A stretch of 64,000 nucleotides of DNA from Penicillus capitatus (taxonomy: Eukaryota; Chlorophyta). Position 1 is the stretch's first letter. The number at the start of each line of letters is the position of its first letter. Location: assembly GCA_965649825.1 (NCBI GenBank), contig OZ287695.1, forward strand, positions 992,001 to 1,056,000. Direction: 5' to 3'. A model generated the notes under the pieces. That model ran no database searches. It saw only the letters and a list, made by a program, of their open reading frames with translations, and had not been told where the DNA came from. Positions 1 to 10,172 of the stretch are shown piece after piece. Position numbers and translations under genes: made by a program.

Positions 1-185
1 CTTCAAAATGTTGTTTCCATGTGCACTGACTGGGACATGCACTGCGAAGGCTATGTGAGACATGAACTCATTTAAGCCGTTTCCATCGAGCTGTCTTGAC
101 ATTTTGTTAGCTCGAGGCCAGTTACGTCTACTGTCACTTCACTTCAGTTCGGCCGGTTCTTTCCGGCTTCTGCCCGCTATTTGTT

Positions 186-846
186 ATGAACGACGATAAG
201 GAAGCAAGGATGGTTGAGCAGTCGCAGCAGTGCTCTTCTCTGGATCCCGATTCGACGTTGGAAGTCCATTCATCGTCATCTTCGGCAGAAGTCACTTCGT
301 CGGAAGAAACGGAGATCAGACGTGTCTTGCGTGTTTGCCGACTGCTCATCAAGAGCGAGAAATTCAAAGAAGCCCTCCAGATGACCGAACAGATCCTTCT
401 CAAACACCCAAGACACGCAGAGCTGCTGGTGCTGGAAGGAGAGTGTATGAAGAACTCGGGGAACCTGACAAAGGTTAGTGAGTGCTACATGAGGTTTCCT
501 GTACGAAAGTGCAGTGTGGAGTCGCAGGCCATAGCTTGCTTTGCGAAAGCGGAGGCGTACGATGCCAGAAATGCAGAAACCGTAATGCATCTGGCTGACG
601 TTCAACACCAGCAAGGGAATCTCCGATCGTGTCACGAACTTGTACAGAGAGCATGCGATTTGAAGCCAGAAAACAAGGTTCAGTGTCAGAACCGTTCGTG
701 TGAGAGCTTACGGTGTGAAAAACGCACAGGAGTTCAAGAAGGCATTGGCAGGAGTGCTGACCGATTTAGGAACAGTTCTCAAGAATGAAGCTACTCTATG
801 TCACACATCGTGACGCTGTCCTGCAATCGAGCACTGTAGGGAAACA
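186..846 (+). pseudogene. Truncated SPINDLY-type TPR gene (copy 1)
   Basis: This is the 5' end of the gene found complete at 10173-13401 and 35994-39228. It keeps the acidic Ser-rich N-terminus and the first TPR exons, with intron 1 at 474-527 (54 nt). Intron 2 runs from the GTTCAG after the PENK codons to the acceptor before the EFKK codons. The third donor, GT in both complete copies, is CT here (AAGCTACTC). Similarity then stops at about 846, just inside the fourth exon, and unrelated sequence follows. No catalytic domain remains. The sequence upstream of the ATG matches the flanks of the other two copies. It is most likely a duplication remnant. A short TPR-only product cannot be excluded, because the unspliced frame stays open to 788. 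Confidence 0.75.
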
Positions 847-2434
847 GCGCTTCGGCTGAACGATATGAAGAGACTCAAAGGGCTCGTTCTGTCAAGAGCC
901 TTGAAGCTTTCCTATAGAGAGAGCCGAATGCTAGTAGAATCACACACCTATTGTCAGTCAACAGCTGTCCACCTTCGTGCAGCTGCCACGGGACGCGTTG
1001 ATGTGACATTCAACGCGTATAAATCCGAACAATCACTTGTTATGACAGTCTTTGTAACCAGTATGCCTTCGTGGTTAGCGCGTTTCAGCGCCAAACACAA
1101 CACCATTAAGAAGACGTCGCAACGAAGTTCTGTTCGATCATCTACATTAAACCAGCGCCGATTGTCAATACGCTAGACTGCTGACTCGTAATCGGCTCAA
1201 AAGGACATACGAGAAAAGTCTGTTTACAGTTAAAGGCTAAACAGGGATACATGTAATTGCTAAACAAATTGACATGCAAAAACATAAGCAAACAATCAGT
1301 GAAGATGTAAACTGGCAGACGCACAAAAAGATCAATCAAGGAAACAGCAAACAGATTATCGCGTTTGCATCGCTCTCGTTAACAGCCAAGCCTTATTCGA
1401 CCGTCTGTCTTCGCTTTGTGGCGAGACTGACAGGTAGAACAGATTTATTATGTCCACAAAGAGGGAAGCTAATGCCAGGAAGGTCCAAGAAAGATGCAAG
1501 TCGTAGCTCCGACTTAGTGAGGTCGCCGCCGCATTGAGACCGACATAGGAAAGCCTTGAGGATGATCACTGCTGTCAACTAGGACATTCACCTCCTTCAA
1601 TTTGCACAAGTCAAATCGTTCTGGGTTCGCAACAATGGTACATGGTTTCGGCTTCATTCGTTGAGTAGAACAAATGCCGCCTTTAAAATCCACAGGACTT
1701 TCGATTAACCGGCCTAGTGGCGGTATCCATTTTCATGATTTGAACAGATGAAATACCCTGAAAATGACAAACGAGTCCTAGTCGCTGCTGTCTGCATTCG
1801 TCTGCATCCAACCCAATCAACGTTCATTTAAGTCTAGTGGAATAAAACAGACGAAGAAGGGGACCATTATCACTTCGCCTGTAGAGAAGAGTCTCGTCTC
1901 AGATCGATACCTCTCGGCCGTTAGATGAAGACGCCGCGCCTTTGTTCGTCACTCTCTTGTTGCGAGAATCCATGTATCATGTGGAAGGATTATTCAAAGA
2001 CAGTCCTGAAGTACCTTTTGACTCTGGAGTGAAACTCTTGCCGACAAATCCTGAGGGAGAGTAAACGTAAGTAATCACCATTCACTGAGATGGTGATTCT
2101 CAGACTGTGAAGAGTAATGCTCGGTTGGCAAATGTTCATTCAGGTTTCGAGATAGAATCTCGGATGCACCACGAGAAGCTGCTTTCGCGTCGCAATCGCG
2201 GCAACAATGCACCGATAATGTATCGAACTGTCAATAGTCAACAGTCAACAACAGAAGCCATGGTCCTAGTGACCTCTCTCCTTTTGCACTCAGGAAAGCA
2301 ATCAACCGACTGTTCCTCTATTTGAGCTTGCCGTAGAAGTGTTCGTTTGAACTTGTAGGTATTGTAAGTCAGCTAAAGATAGACAGTTGTTTAGATGATA
2401 TGCGTAACGCCCGAGATCCTGATTGGACAGCCCC
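847..2434. other. Gap without a supported gene
   Basis: I see no reading frame with convincing coding character. The last part (about 2230-2330) resembles sequence near 6280-6370 and 27985-28090, which also lies downstream of trypsin-ankyrin genes. It is therefore probably 3' flank of the minus-strand gene that ends at 2435. Confidence 0.4.
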
Positions 2435-4762
2435 TCACAGACGAAGAAGTTTCTCAAGGGCGAGTTTTGCTGGTTCGGAACAATCAGGGAACACGTCAAG
2501 ACAGATGAGGTCGAAAGGCGTTTTTCCATCATCGTCGGTTACCGTCTTTGATGCTCCAGCATTCACCAGAAACTGGATGAAATGCATCGTCAGACTTTGA
2601 TATACTGCTAGCTGTGACTTGCCTTCGCCGTTTTTACGTGTCCGCGTTCTGCAGCATTGTGAAGTGCAGTTCTTCCAGGGAAATTGGCTGCATCGATGTT
2701 GGCCCCTTCTTTGAGTAACAGCTACATGCGACAAAGTGAACAAGAATACAGAAGCAAATGGGCATACACCTTCATAACTTTGGAATCTCTCCTGCTGGCG
2801 GCTAAGTGAAATGGCCTCTGTCCGTAATTGTCGTAGACATTAACTTTCGCTCCGTGCTCAAGGAGAACCTGGTACTCGACAGAGTCTCTGCCGATGCCTA
2901 GAAAAGTGATTGTATTGCAGACCTTGACCATTTCTCTGCCAGCGAAACGAGTCGCGAAATGCAGAACAGTCCATCTTTCATGTCCAACGGCGTTCACGTC
3001 AGCGCCATGGTTAAGAAGAATCTGAGTATGGACCGTGGAGCAGATGATCAAGATTGGTCTGTCGATTTACCTTCGCCTCGTTCGTGTGTGATAGCTCCGC
3101 TGCCAGATGCAAAGGAGTCGTTGTTCTGGATGTGGTACGCTCGTCCACGCTTGCACCATATTCCAAGAGAACCTTCGAATGCCAAGAATAGGGATTAACT
3201 GGACAGAGCTGAAGCGTCTAGACTCCGTAACCAAGAGTAGACACGGAAAGGCTTACTACCTCAGTGCATTCTGAAGCATTGTAATACGTCGACCAGTGCA
3301 ACAAAGCAAATTGCTGCATTCCAGAATGCAATGTCATGTTGGCAATGGACTCGTAGAAAGAATCTGGATCCAGATCCTCCAGTAGAGCAGCTTCCAACTT
3401 CAGGGCATTGTCATCTTCTATGGAGTCAATCGCTTCCTACAGAACTGTCTGTTCAGACACATCGATCTCTGTCATCAATGCAACCTTAATCAGTTCTTTC
3501 TTCGAAAGTCCCCTCATCTGTTCACGCTCTTTTTTAATCTTGTGCTTTTCAGCTCGTTCCTTTCTCGCTTCCTCGGCTGTCGTACTCTCTGTCTTTGGAG
3601 TCTCTATGTCCTCTAGTTCAACTGCCGAAGGTTGCTCGACTGATTGTTTCGGTTCTTTCTCCTGTTCTCGAAGTCACACATGAGGAAGAAAATGCAGAAC
3701 GGTTCACCTCTGGACCTTCGCCGATTCTTTCTAGAATCCAGTTCCAAAACGCGCCGATACTTGTGTAAACGGAGGGTGATTCATCACTGTAATCTTCGGA
3801 CCCTAGGGATGTTACACCGACGAGCAGGTCGAGTTCTGGATTCCCTGCTGCTATGCTGCCTCTAAATCTGTTAGCAATCAACAACGGACCGCCAGAATCA
3901 CCTTCGATAGATGTGACCGGAAAGAGCAATGTTAACAAGCATCAAACCTTTGCATGTGTTTTGGTTCGCGAGTCCAGCACAGATCGTGTGCTTCGTGACA
4001 GCGTCTCCCAGATGTTCTTTGCAGCTGTCACGTTTCACATATACAAGGTTCTCTGCCATCTGTAGGGAATTGGGATTCTTTCCAGCCTCGTTCACTCCCC
4101 AGCCGAGTGCGGCAAACAGTTTGCCTGTGCGGAATCCACCTTCCTGAATGTCTATCGACGGCAGCGTGACATTCGCCTCTTTGTTCAGTTTGACGACGGC
4201 GATGTCGTATCCATCTTCGACGTTGCCGGTCCAAGACTCAGGCCAGTGGCTTCCTTCACCGCTGAATACCTGACAGCTTCCGTCTTGACGGGAAAGTGAA
4301 CAAACGCGAACAGAGTTACTTTGTCGGGGTCGTCCGAGTCGAGTTTGTGAATCCCGCAGCGAATAAGCGGATGCCGGCCGAGGCTGTTCGTGGATGGGTC
4401 GATGCAGTGTGCCGCTGTGACCACCCATTGTGGTCGAATGAGGAATCCCCCGCAGCGGTGGAATCCATCTTCGCGTCTGGAGAGACTGCAGATGTACGGG
4501 AACCGTCCTTCAGGTGCTTCTTCGCCCTGTGAGAAGAACGGACGTGAAACTTGAGTTAATGCGCGCTGAACAAACTCACAATCATATAAGCAGTGACTCG
4601 CGGCTTAGAGGCCGATGCTCCTGAACCGTTAAAGGACATATCCGCATCGGAAATATCAACCCATGGTGGCCGCACCTCTTTTTTCTCGACATGCTGCGAG
4701 GCGGAGGTGCACGGAAAGCAACAGAGAGAAATAAAAGCTGAGATGGCAAAGCGAAACAGCAA
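2435..4762 (-). CDS. Secreted trypsin-like protease fused to 5 ankyrin repeats (A)
   Basis: About 600 residues from roughly 11 exons. The N-terminus [16 protein letters not shown] is a signal sequence. The S1 domain has His in TAAHC, Asp in DGYDIAVV and Ser in GDSGGP, so the catalytic triad is complete. The specificity-pocket position (189 in chymotrypsin numbering) is Asn (NTCKGDSGGP). A charged linker with many Glu, Lys and Arg ([16 protein letters not shown]) follows, then a conserved block around [15 protein letters not shown]. Five ankyrin repeats follow (starting [39 protein letters not shown]), one per exon, joined at phase 0. The intron before the last repeat (2573-2622) is GC-AG. The first intron seen in copies B-D would shift frame here but the unspliced sequence is open, so the very N-terminus is uncertain. 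Expected location is the secretory route or outside the cell. Exon boundaries are inferred. Confidence 0.82.
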
Positions 4763-4784
4763 AGAGCTTCATACTATGAAATGT

Positions 4785-4880
4785 GTTCTGCAGCAGTGGC
4801 GGGCGCTTAAGTAATGGGGTAATTGAGCCATTAACGTGCTGCTTCCCTGTAGCGGCCCAGTGACTACTAGACGTTGCGAA
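4785..4880 (-). promoter_or_regulatory. Conserved 5' block upstream of trypsin-ankyrin gene A
   Basis: A block containing GGCGCTTAAGTAATG and GGTAATTGAGCCATTAA lies just upstream of the ATG at 4762. Recognisable versions lie upstream of the other three trypsin-ankyrin genes (about 9283, 30555 and 35110). Conservation in all four, despite divergent surroundings, suggests a shared core promoter or 5' leader. The function is inferred. Confidence 0.45.
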
Positions 4881-6494
4881 GAGCTGGAACCGTTGGTGCT
4901 TCTACAGTTATGATCTGGGCTTCCTATGTATTCAGCTGGCGTGCATTGCAGGATCAACGGCTGCTCGCAATGTCTACATACCCATGCTTCTCTACGTTGC
5001 CACTAGATCAGATCAAGTTTTGCATCGATATGCTTTAATGGATGATGGATATGAATTCAGCGTCTGTCGAGATACATAGACACACTGCTACTCGATGCAC
5101 CCAGGAATTCTTAAACTCTTCAATGACAGCATATGCTCTTGGTGAAATGTGTTGCAGTTCTAGACCGGATGAGATTGGACGTTGAACATGTACCTGCCAA
5201 CGACGCCAGCAAGACATTCTGTGAATTTAGAGATCCTATTGACAATAGTAGGTGTGCATCTGTCGTATACATCTCGCCATCGGCAGTGCATGTCTTCCTC
5301 CTTCTCCTTCATCTTTTCGGGCGCTGAACAGAGCCTTCTGGCAGGAGAAACTGCACTGGATCCATTCATCAGGATGACAAGGATCTGGTGGCCTCGAGGC
5401 ACGAAGAAGGCTCCCATCTGTGATCTCTCTCTTCTCAAGGAAACATGGCAGTTCTAGAAGGAGTTAATTTTAGTAGGACTGATCCAACAGTCGAAGGGGA
5501 GGATAGACAACTGACTATGGGAGTTGGAATCTCATAATCAGATGCGTGGACGCAAAATGCCTTTTGCCAAGATAACGTCTGATAGGTTCATCATCACTCG
5601 TGAGAGAAACGCAGAAATGTCGACACACACTTGCCTTTTTCTGTCAGTCGAGTCAGAGTTCCAGACTTCAGTCTTGGCATCTCAGACACAGTAGAACAGC
5701 TGGTGACTGTTTGGCTGGCCACAGATATCAGCAGTTCATATTCGCGGTGATGATGGTTCGAAGAAAGCATATCGACCAGGGATGTGAGGCCCCTCAAGAA
5801 CAGTCGACTCTTTGTTGATGACACCGTTTACGTAACGAATGCACTTAATGTAATGTACTGTCGAAATACATTCTTTTGCAAAGACGTCTAGAATTGAATA
5901 CAGCTTAGAATGAAATGATGACCAAGTCTGACCGAATGAAAGTTCGGACTTCACAATAAAAGAAACAGCGAAGGCATTTGAACTCTGGATACATGCCACT
6001 CACTCATTCTTACAGCATAGGTGAATAATGTAGCCTCGGCATGCAATGTTACTGATCGACAGAAAGATTCATAATGTCGCTATTGTCATCAATTAACGGA
6101 TGATGTTAAAATGCCACGGACGATTTAGTCTCGGCCCCGAGGTTTTCTCAGAACTTCTCAGAAGTATCAGGCTTAACAGGTCTTACGAAAAAATTACATG
6201 CAAAGAAAGTAAGATAGAAGGAAGAAGAACATGCCCGAACACAATGCCGATGCCGAACATGCACAGCATTCTTCAATAGTCAACACTCGCTAGCAAACAC
6301 AATCAACAGTCCTAATGATTTCTCTCTTTTTGTACACAAGAAAACAATCGTTGAGGTTCACCTCCACCTGTTCTAAACGTTTAACAGGTACTCGTCAGAG
6401 AATGGAAGTATTGTGCATAAAATCAGCAAAGATGTTAGACAGGCGTCCTAGTGGAATGTTTAGTAAATGCGAATCTTTTTGGACACCTACCTTC
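4881..6494. other. Intergenic stretch shared with the second cassette
   Basis: No gene is supported. Parts match 30640-32160 closely (for example 5590-6000 against 31370-31780), and a decayed third version lies at about 27120-27790. Several short open frames are conserved between copies, but they carry different breaks and no recognisable domain. I treat them as duplicated intergenic DNA. Confidence 0.4.
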
Positions 6495-9259
6495 TCACGG
6501 ACGAACGAGTTTCTCAAGGGAGATTCGTGTCGATTTCTTGCAGATCTGCCACCCAGAGCAGATGGCGTCGAAAGGCGTTCTTCCATACGCCTCAGTCACC
6601 GTCTTCGATGCTCCGGCATTCACCAGAATCTGTAACGCATCGTCAGACTTTGTGATGGCACCTCTGACTCACCTTTGCCGTTTTTAGCTTTCCGGTTTCT
6701 GTGGCTTTATGAAGTGGAGTTTCTCCATGTAGATCGGCCGCATTGACGTCGGCCCCTGCTTCAAGCAACAGCTTCAACCAACAACAACGTAGACAGGAAG
6801 AAAAGCAAATTAACATTCACCTTAACAACTTTGGGTTTACTACAGGCGAAAGCGGCTCTATGAAGTGGAGTTTCTCCATTGTCATCCACCGCATTGACGT
6901 CGGCCCCTGCTTCAAGCAGCAGCTACAATCGACAACATGAACAAAGAAAGGAAGCACATCGGCTTGTACCTTCACAATGTGGGGGTTTTCACTGAAGCCG
7001 ACTGCAATATGAAGTGGCGTCGTTCCGTCTTCGTCGACGACATCGATCTTCGCTCCGCGCTTGAGGAGCATCTGAGAATTGACAGCTTCCGCCGACAAGG
7101 CAACAAAGTAAACGCGCAACTGACCTCGACCACCTCGGCGTCATCGTAATATGCCGCTTCATGCAAAACAGTAGATCCAAGGTTGGTGGCGTGGTTGATG
7201 TCCGCTCCGTTCTCAAAGAGAAGCTGACAGTCAACAAATTCTGCCAATGGGGTAACGAAGCTAATGCCTAACTGACCTCGAGGAACTCGACGTCTCCGGC
7301 ATATGCTGCAAAAAACAGAGGAGTCTCTCCGTTGCTGGCGACCTTAATTACGTCCGCTCCATGGTCAATGAGTACCTAAGGAACTTGATGAGAACGCAGG
7401 AGCACATCAGAACTCGCCTGAGCAGTTTTCAAGTGTCCGTAGAATGCAGCCTTGTGTAAGGGTGTCTCTCCAGAGTTTTCTTCGGCGGCGTTCACTCTAG
7501 CATTATGGTCGAGAAGAATCTGCGAACAAACGTCTGAGCAGACGCCTGAGATTATATTGTTGATTACCTTCACCACCTTCGTGTGTCCGTTCTCCGCCGC
7601 CACATGCAACGGAGTCACTCCGCTGTCGACGCTGAGCTTGTTTACACCAGCTCCATACTCCAGAAGAACCTTCAATCGCGCACACAGAGATTTAGCAGAC
7701 AGAACCGAACCGTCCAGACTCTGTAATAAAGAGTGGACTCAAAGGAACGTACTACCTTAGTGCATTCTGGCGCATTGTAAAACGCCGTCCAGTGCAACAA
7801 AGCAAAATGCACCAGGGTCGTGATTCTATACCGAGTTGGAACGACAGACGAGTAAAAAGAATCTGGATCCAGTTCCTCCAGAATGGCGGCTTCTAACTTC
7901 ATGACATCGTCATCCGTTATAAAGCCAATCGCTTCCTATAGAATGTCTGTCCGTTCACCACAATCTTTATTGTTAAGGCAACCTTAATCAGCATTGTCTG
8001 CGAGAGTTCACTCAGCCGTTTGCGCTCTTCTTCAATTTCCTGTTGTTCCAACTTCTAGTCTTTTGGTTTATCATCTACAGGCTCATCTACCTTCGAGAAA
8101 CGTACATTAACGGGCGACGGTTCTTCTGATGGTTCTGGCATCTGCACAAAGAGAGCAGAAGAAGAAGAGAATTTAGAGAAAAACTCACCTCTGGACCTTC
8201 ACCGGTTCTTTTCAGAATCCAGTCCGAGAATGCACCGATACTTGTGTAGATGGAAGGTGAGGTATCAGTGCAGTTCTCGGACCCCATTGACTCTAAGCCG
8301 ACAAGCAGATCGAATTCTGGATTCCCTGCTTCTATACTACCCCCAGGTCTGTGAGGAATCAACAGCGGACCGCCAGAATCACCTTCAGAAGACAAGGCTT
8401 GGCAGAGAGCAATGCTAACAGGTAAGAGTATGACCTTTGCATGTGTCGTCGTTCACGAATTCAGCACAGATCGAGTGATTCTTGACAGCATCGCCCAGAT
8501 GTTCTTTGCGGTTGTTACGTTTCACATGTATAAGGCTCTCTGCCATCTGTAGGGTATTGGGATTCGTTCCAGTCTTGTCGAGTCCCCAGCCGAGTGCGAC
8601 AAACAGTTTGCGTGTGCGGAATTCGCCTACCTGAATGTCCATCGACGGCAGTGTGACATTCGCTTCTCTGTTTAGTTTGACGACGGCGATGTCGTATCCA
8701 TCCCTCACATCGCCGGTCCAAGACTCAGGCCAGTGACTCTTCACTCCGCTGAACGCCTAGTACCCTTCACTTAGAAAAAAAGTAATTGGCCGTAAGCAGG
8801 TGGCTACTGTTTCGGGTTTATCCGCGTCGAGCTTGTGAACGCCACAGCGGATAAGCGGATTTCTGCCAATATTGTCAGGATGGGCGGGGTCGACGCAGTG
8901 TGCTGCGGTGACCACCCATTGTGGTCGAATGAGGAAACCCCCGCAGCGGTGGATTCCATCGTCTCGTCTTGAAAGACTGCAAGCGTAAGGGAATCGTCCC
9001 TCAGGTGCTTCTTTACCCTACGAAAAACGGAGTTTAAATATGAATCAATGCGCGCTTTACAAACTCACGCTGAAATACAAAGTGCCACGCGGCTCAGTGG
9101 CCGATGCTTCTGATGCGCAAAAACACACCCGCGTCGGAAATGGCACTTCGGGGTGGCAGTACCTTCTTTTCCTTCACACGCTGCTCCGTGGAAGTGTAGG
9201 AGGACCAGCAGAAAGAAATGGTAACCTAGACGGGAACGCGAAACACAGAAGAACTTCAT
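6495..9259 (-). CDS. Secreted trypsin-like protease fused to 8 ankyrin repeats (B)
   Basis: Same architecture as copy [22 protein letters not shown] is the signal sequence. An intron beginning GTACTG and ending GCATCAG follows, then the protease with [13 protein letters not shown] and GDSGGP. Pocket position 189 is Asp (DDTCKG), as in trypsin, so cleavage after Lys or Arg is predicted. The linker holds an intron beginning GTACGT and ending GACTAG, which removes an apparent stop. Eight ankyrin repeats follow, each a phase-0 exon: [48 protein letters not shown] twice, and ILVNAGAS, ending in a short C-terminal cap. Roughly 650 residues. It is nearly identical to copy D at 32167-35086, which has one more repeat. 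The mature protease N-terminus (SGKEAPEG) departs from the usual IVGG, so activation may differ. Confidence 0.82.
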
Positions 9260-9282
9260 ACTGAATACAAATATGCGTTCTG

Positions 9283-9375
9283 CAGCAATGGCAGGCGTTT
9301 AAGTAATGCGGGTAATTGAGCTATTAAATCGCTTACTTCTCTGCAGCGTCCCAGTGACTGTTAGACATCGCGCAT
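9283..9375 (-). promoter_or_regulatory. Conserved 5' block upstream of trypsin-ankyrin gene B
   Basis: Contains GGCGTTTAAGTAATGCGGG and TAATTGAGCTATTAAA, almost identical to the block before gene D and recognisable before A and C. A promoter or leader role is inferred from conservation and position. Confidence 0.45.
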
Positions 9376-10172
9376 GGACGAAACGGTCCGTACGTCTCCT
9401 TTATTGATCTGAATTTGCTGAGTATTGAGGTGATATGTGTAGGGCGTTGTGCTTTTCAAGATATCTTTGCACACACGCTTCTTTCTCTCCTGTGCCGTCA
9501 TATCTAATCCGGTCAGTCTACACGTTTAATGTTTTGGCGGATAATGAATGTGAAATCAATGTCTGTGAAGATGTCAAGAATACACTGCTGATCGATGCAT
9601 CCAATAATCGATGAACGTGTCAATGGCTGCTTGCATTCTTATCGAGTATAATCCGGCAACATTGTGGTTGCAGTTTGCGTCGATTGAGGTTGAACCCTGA
9701 ACCAAGACCTTCAACGACGCCAGTAGTACATTCTGGACATTAAGAGATCCTGTCGACAACAGTAGGTGTGCATCTGTCGTTTACATCTCGCCTTTGACAT
9801 TTCATGTCTTTCCCAGGTTTGCTTCATCGGACAGCATTCTACGGAAGTGACAGTCTCAGATTGCAGAAGGATGAATTACACAACTAGTGCAGCAAGACAA
9901 CTTAGGTGGGCATCTAGACCACGGAGGGAGAACAGAGCAGAGGAAGGCGGAATAGACAGCATGGCTCAAGATCGCCACATTCGCTTCAAAATGTTGTTTC
10001 TATGTGCACTGACTGGGACATAAACTGCGAAGGCTATGCGTAACATCGACTCATTTAAGCCGTTTCCATCGAGCTGTCACAATATGCTGTCGTATCGAGG
10101 CCAGTTACGTCTACTGTCACTTCGCTTCAGTTCGGCCGATACCTTCCGACACCAGTCCAGTCGCTGTTCGTT
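9376..10172. other. Duplicated flank between protease B and SPINDLY
   Basis: No gene is supported. The interval matches 35200-35993 closely and presumably holds the 5' regions of the divergent protease and SPINDLY genes. The part next to the SPINDLY ATG also matches 1-185. Confidence 0.45.

Noticed and set aside
2435-4762. Protease and ankyrin parts as two separate neighbouring genes
   Set aside because: No stop, start or spacer is needed between them; frame and intron phase continue through the linker in all four paralogs, and the linker itself is conserved.
5736-5999. Conserved open frame (ECISTVHYIKCIR) shared by three loci
   Set aside because: It has no domain, differs by breaks between copies, and is explained by duplicated intergenic DNA.
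8040-8070. In-frame TAG or TAA codons in the protease-ankyrin linkers of B, C and D, suggesting stop-codon reassignment
   Set aside because: Each falls in a phase-0 interval with a good donor (GTACGT or GTAGAT) and ends in TAG or CAG at its 3' edge, so it is an intron acceptor. Other genes in the window use all three stops normally.
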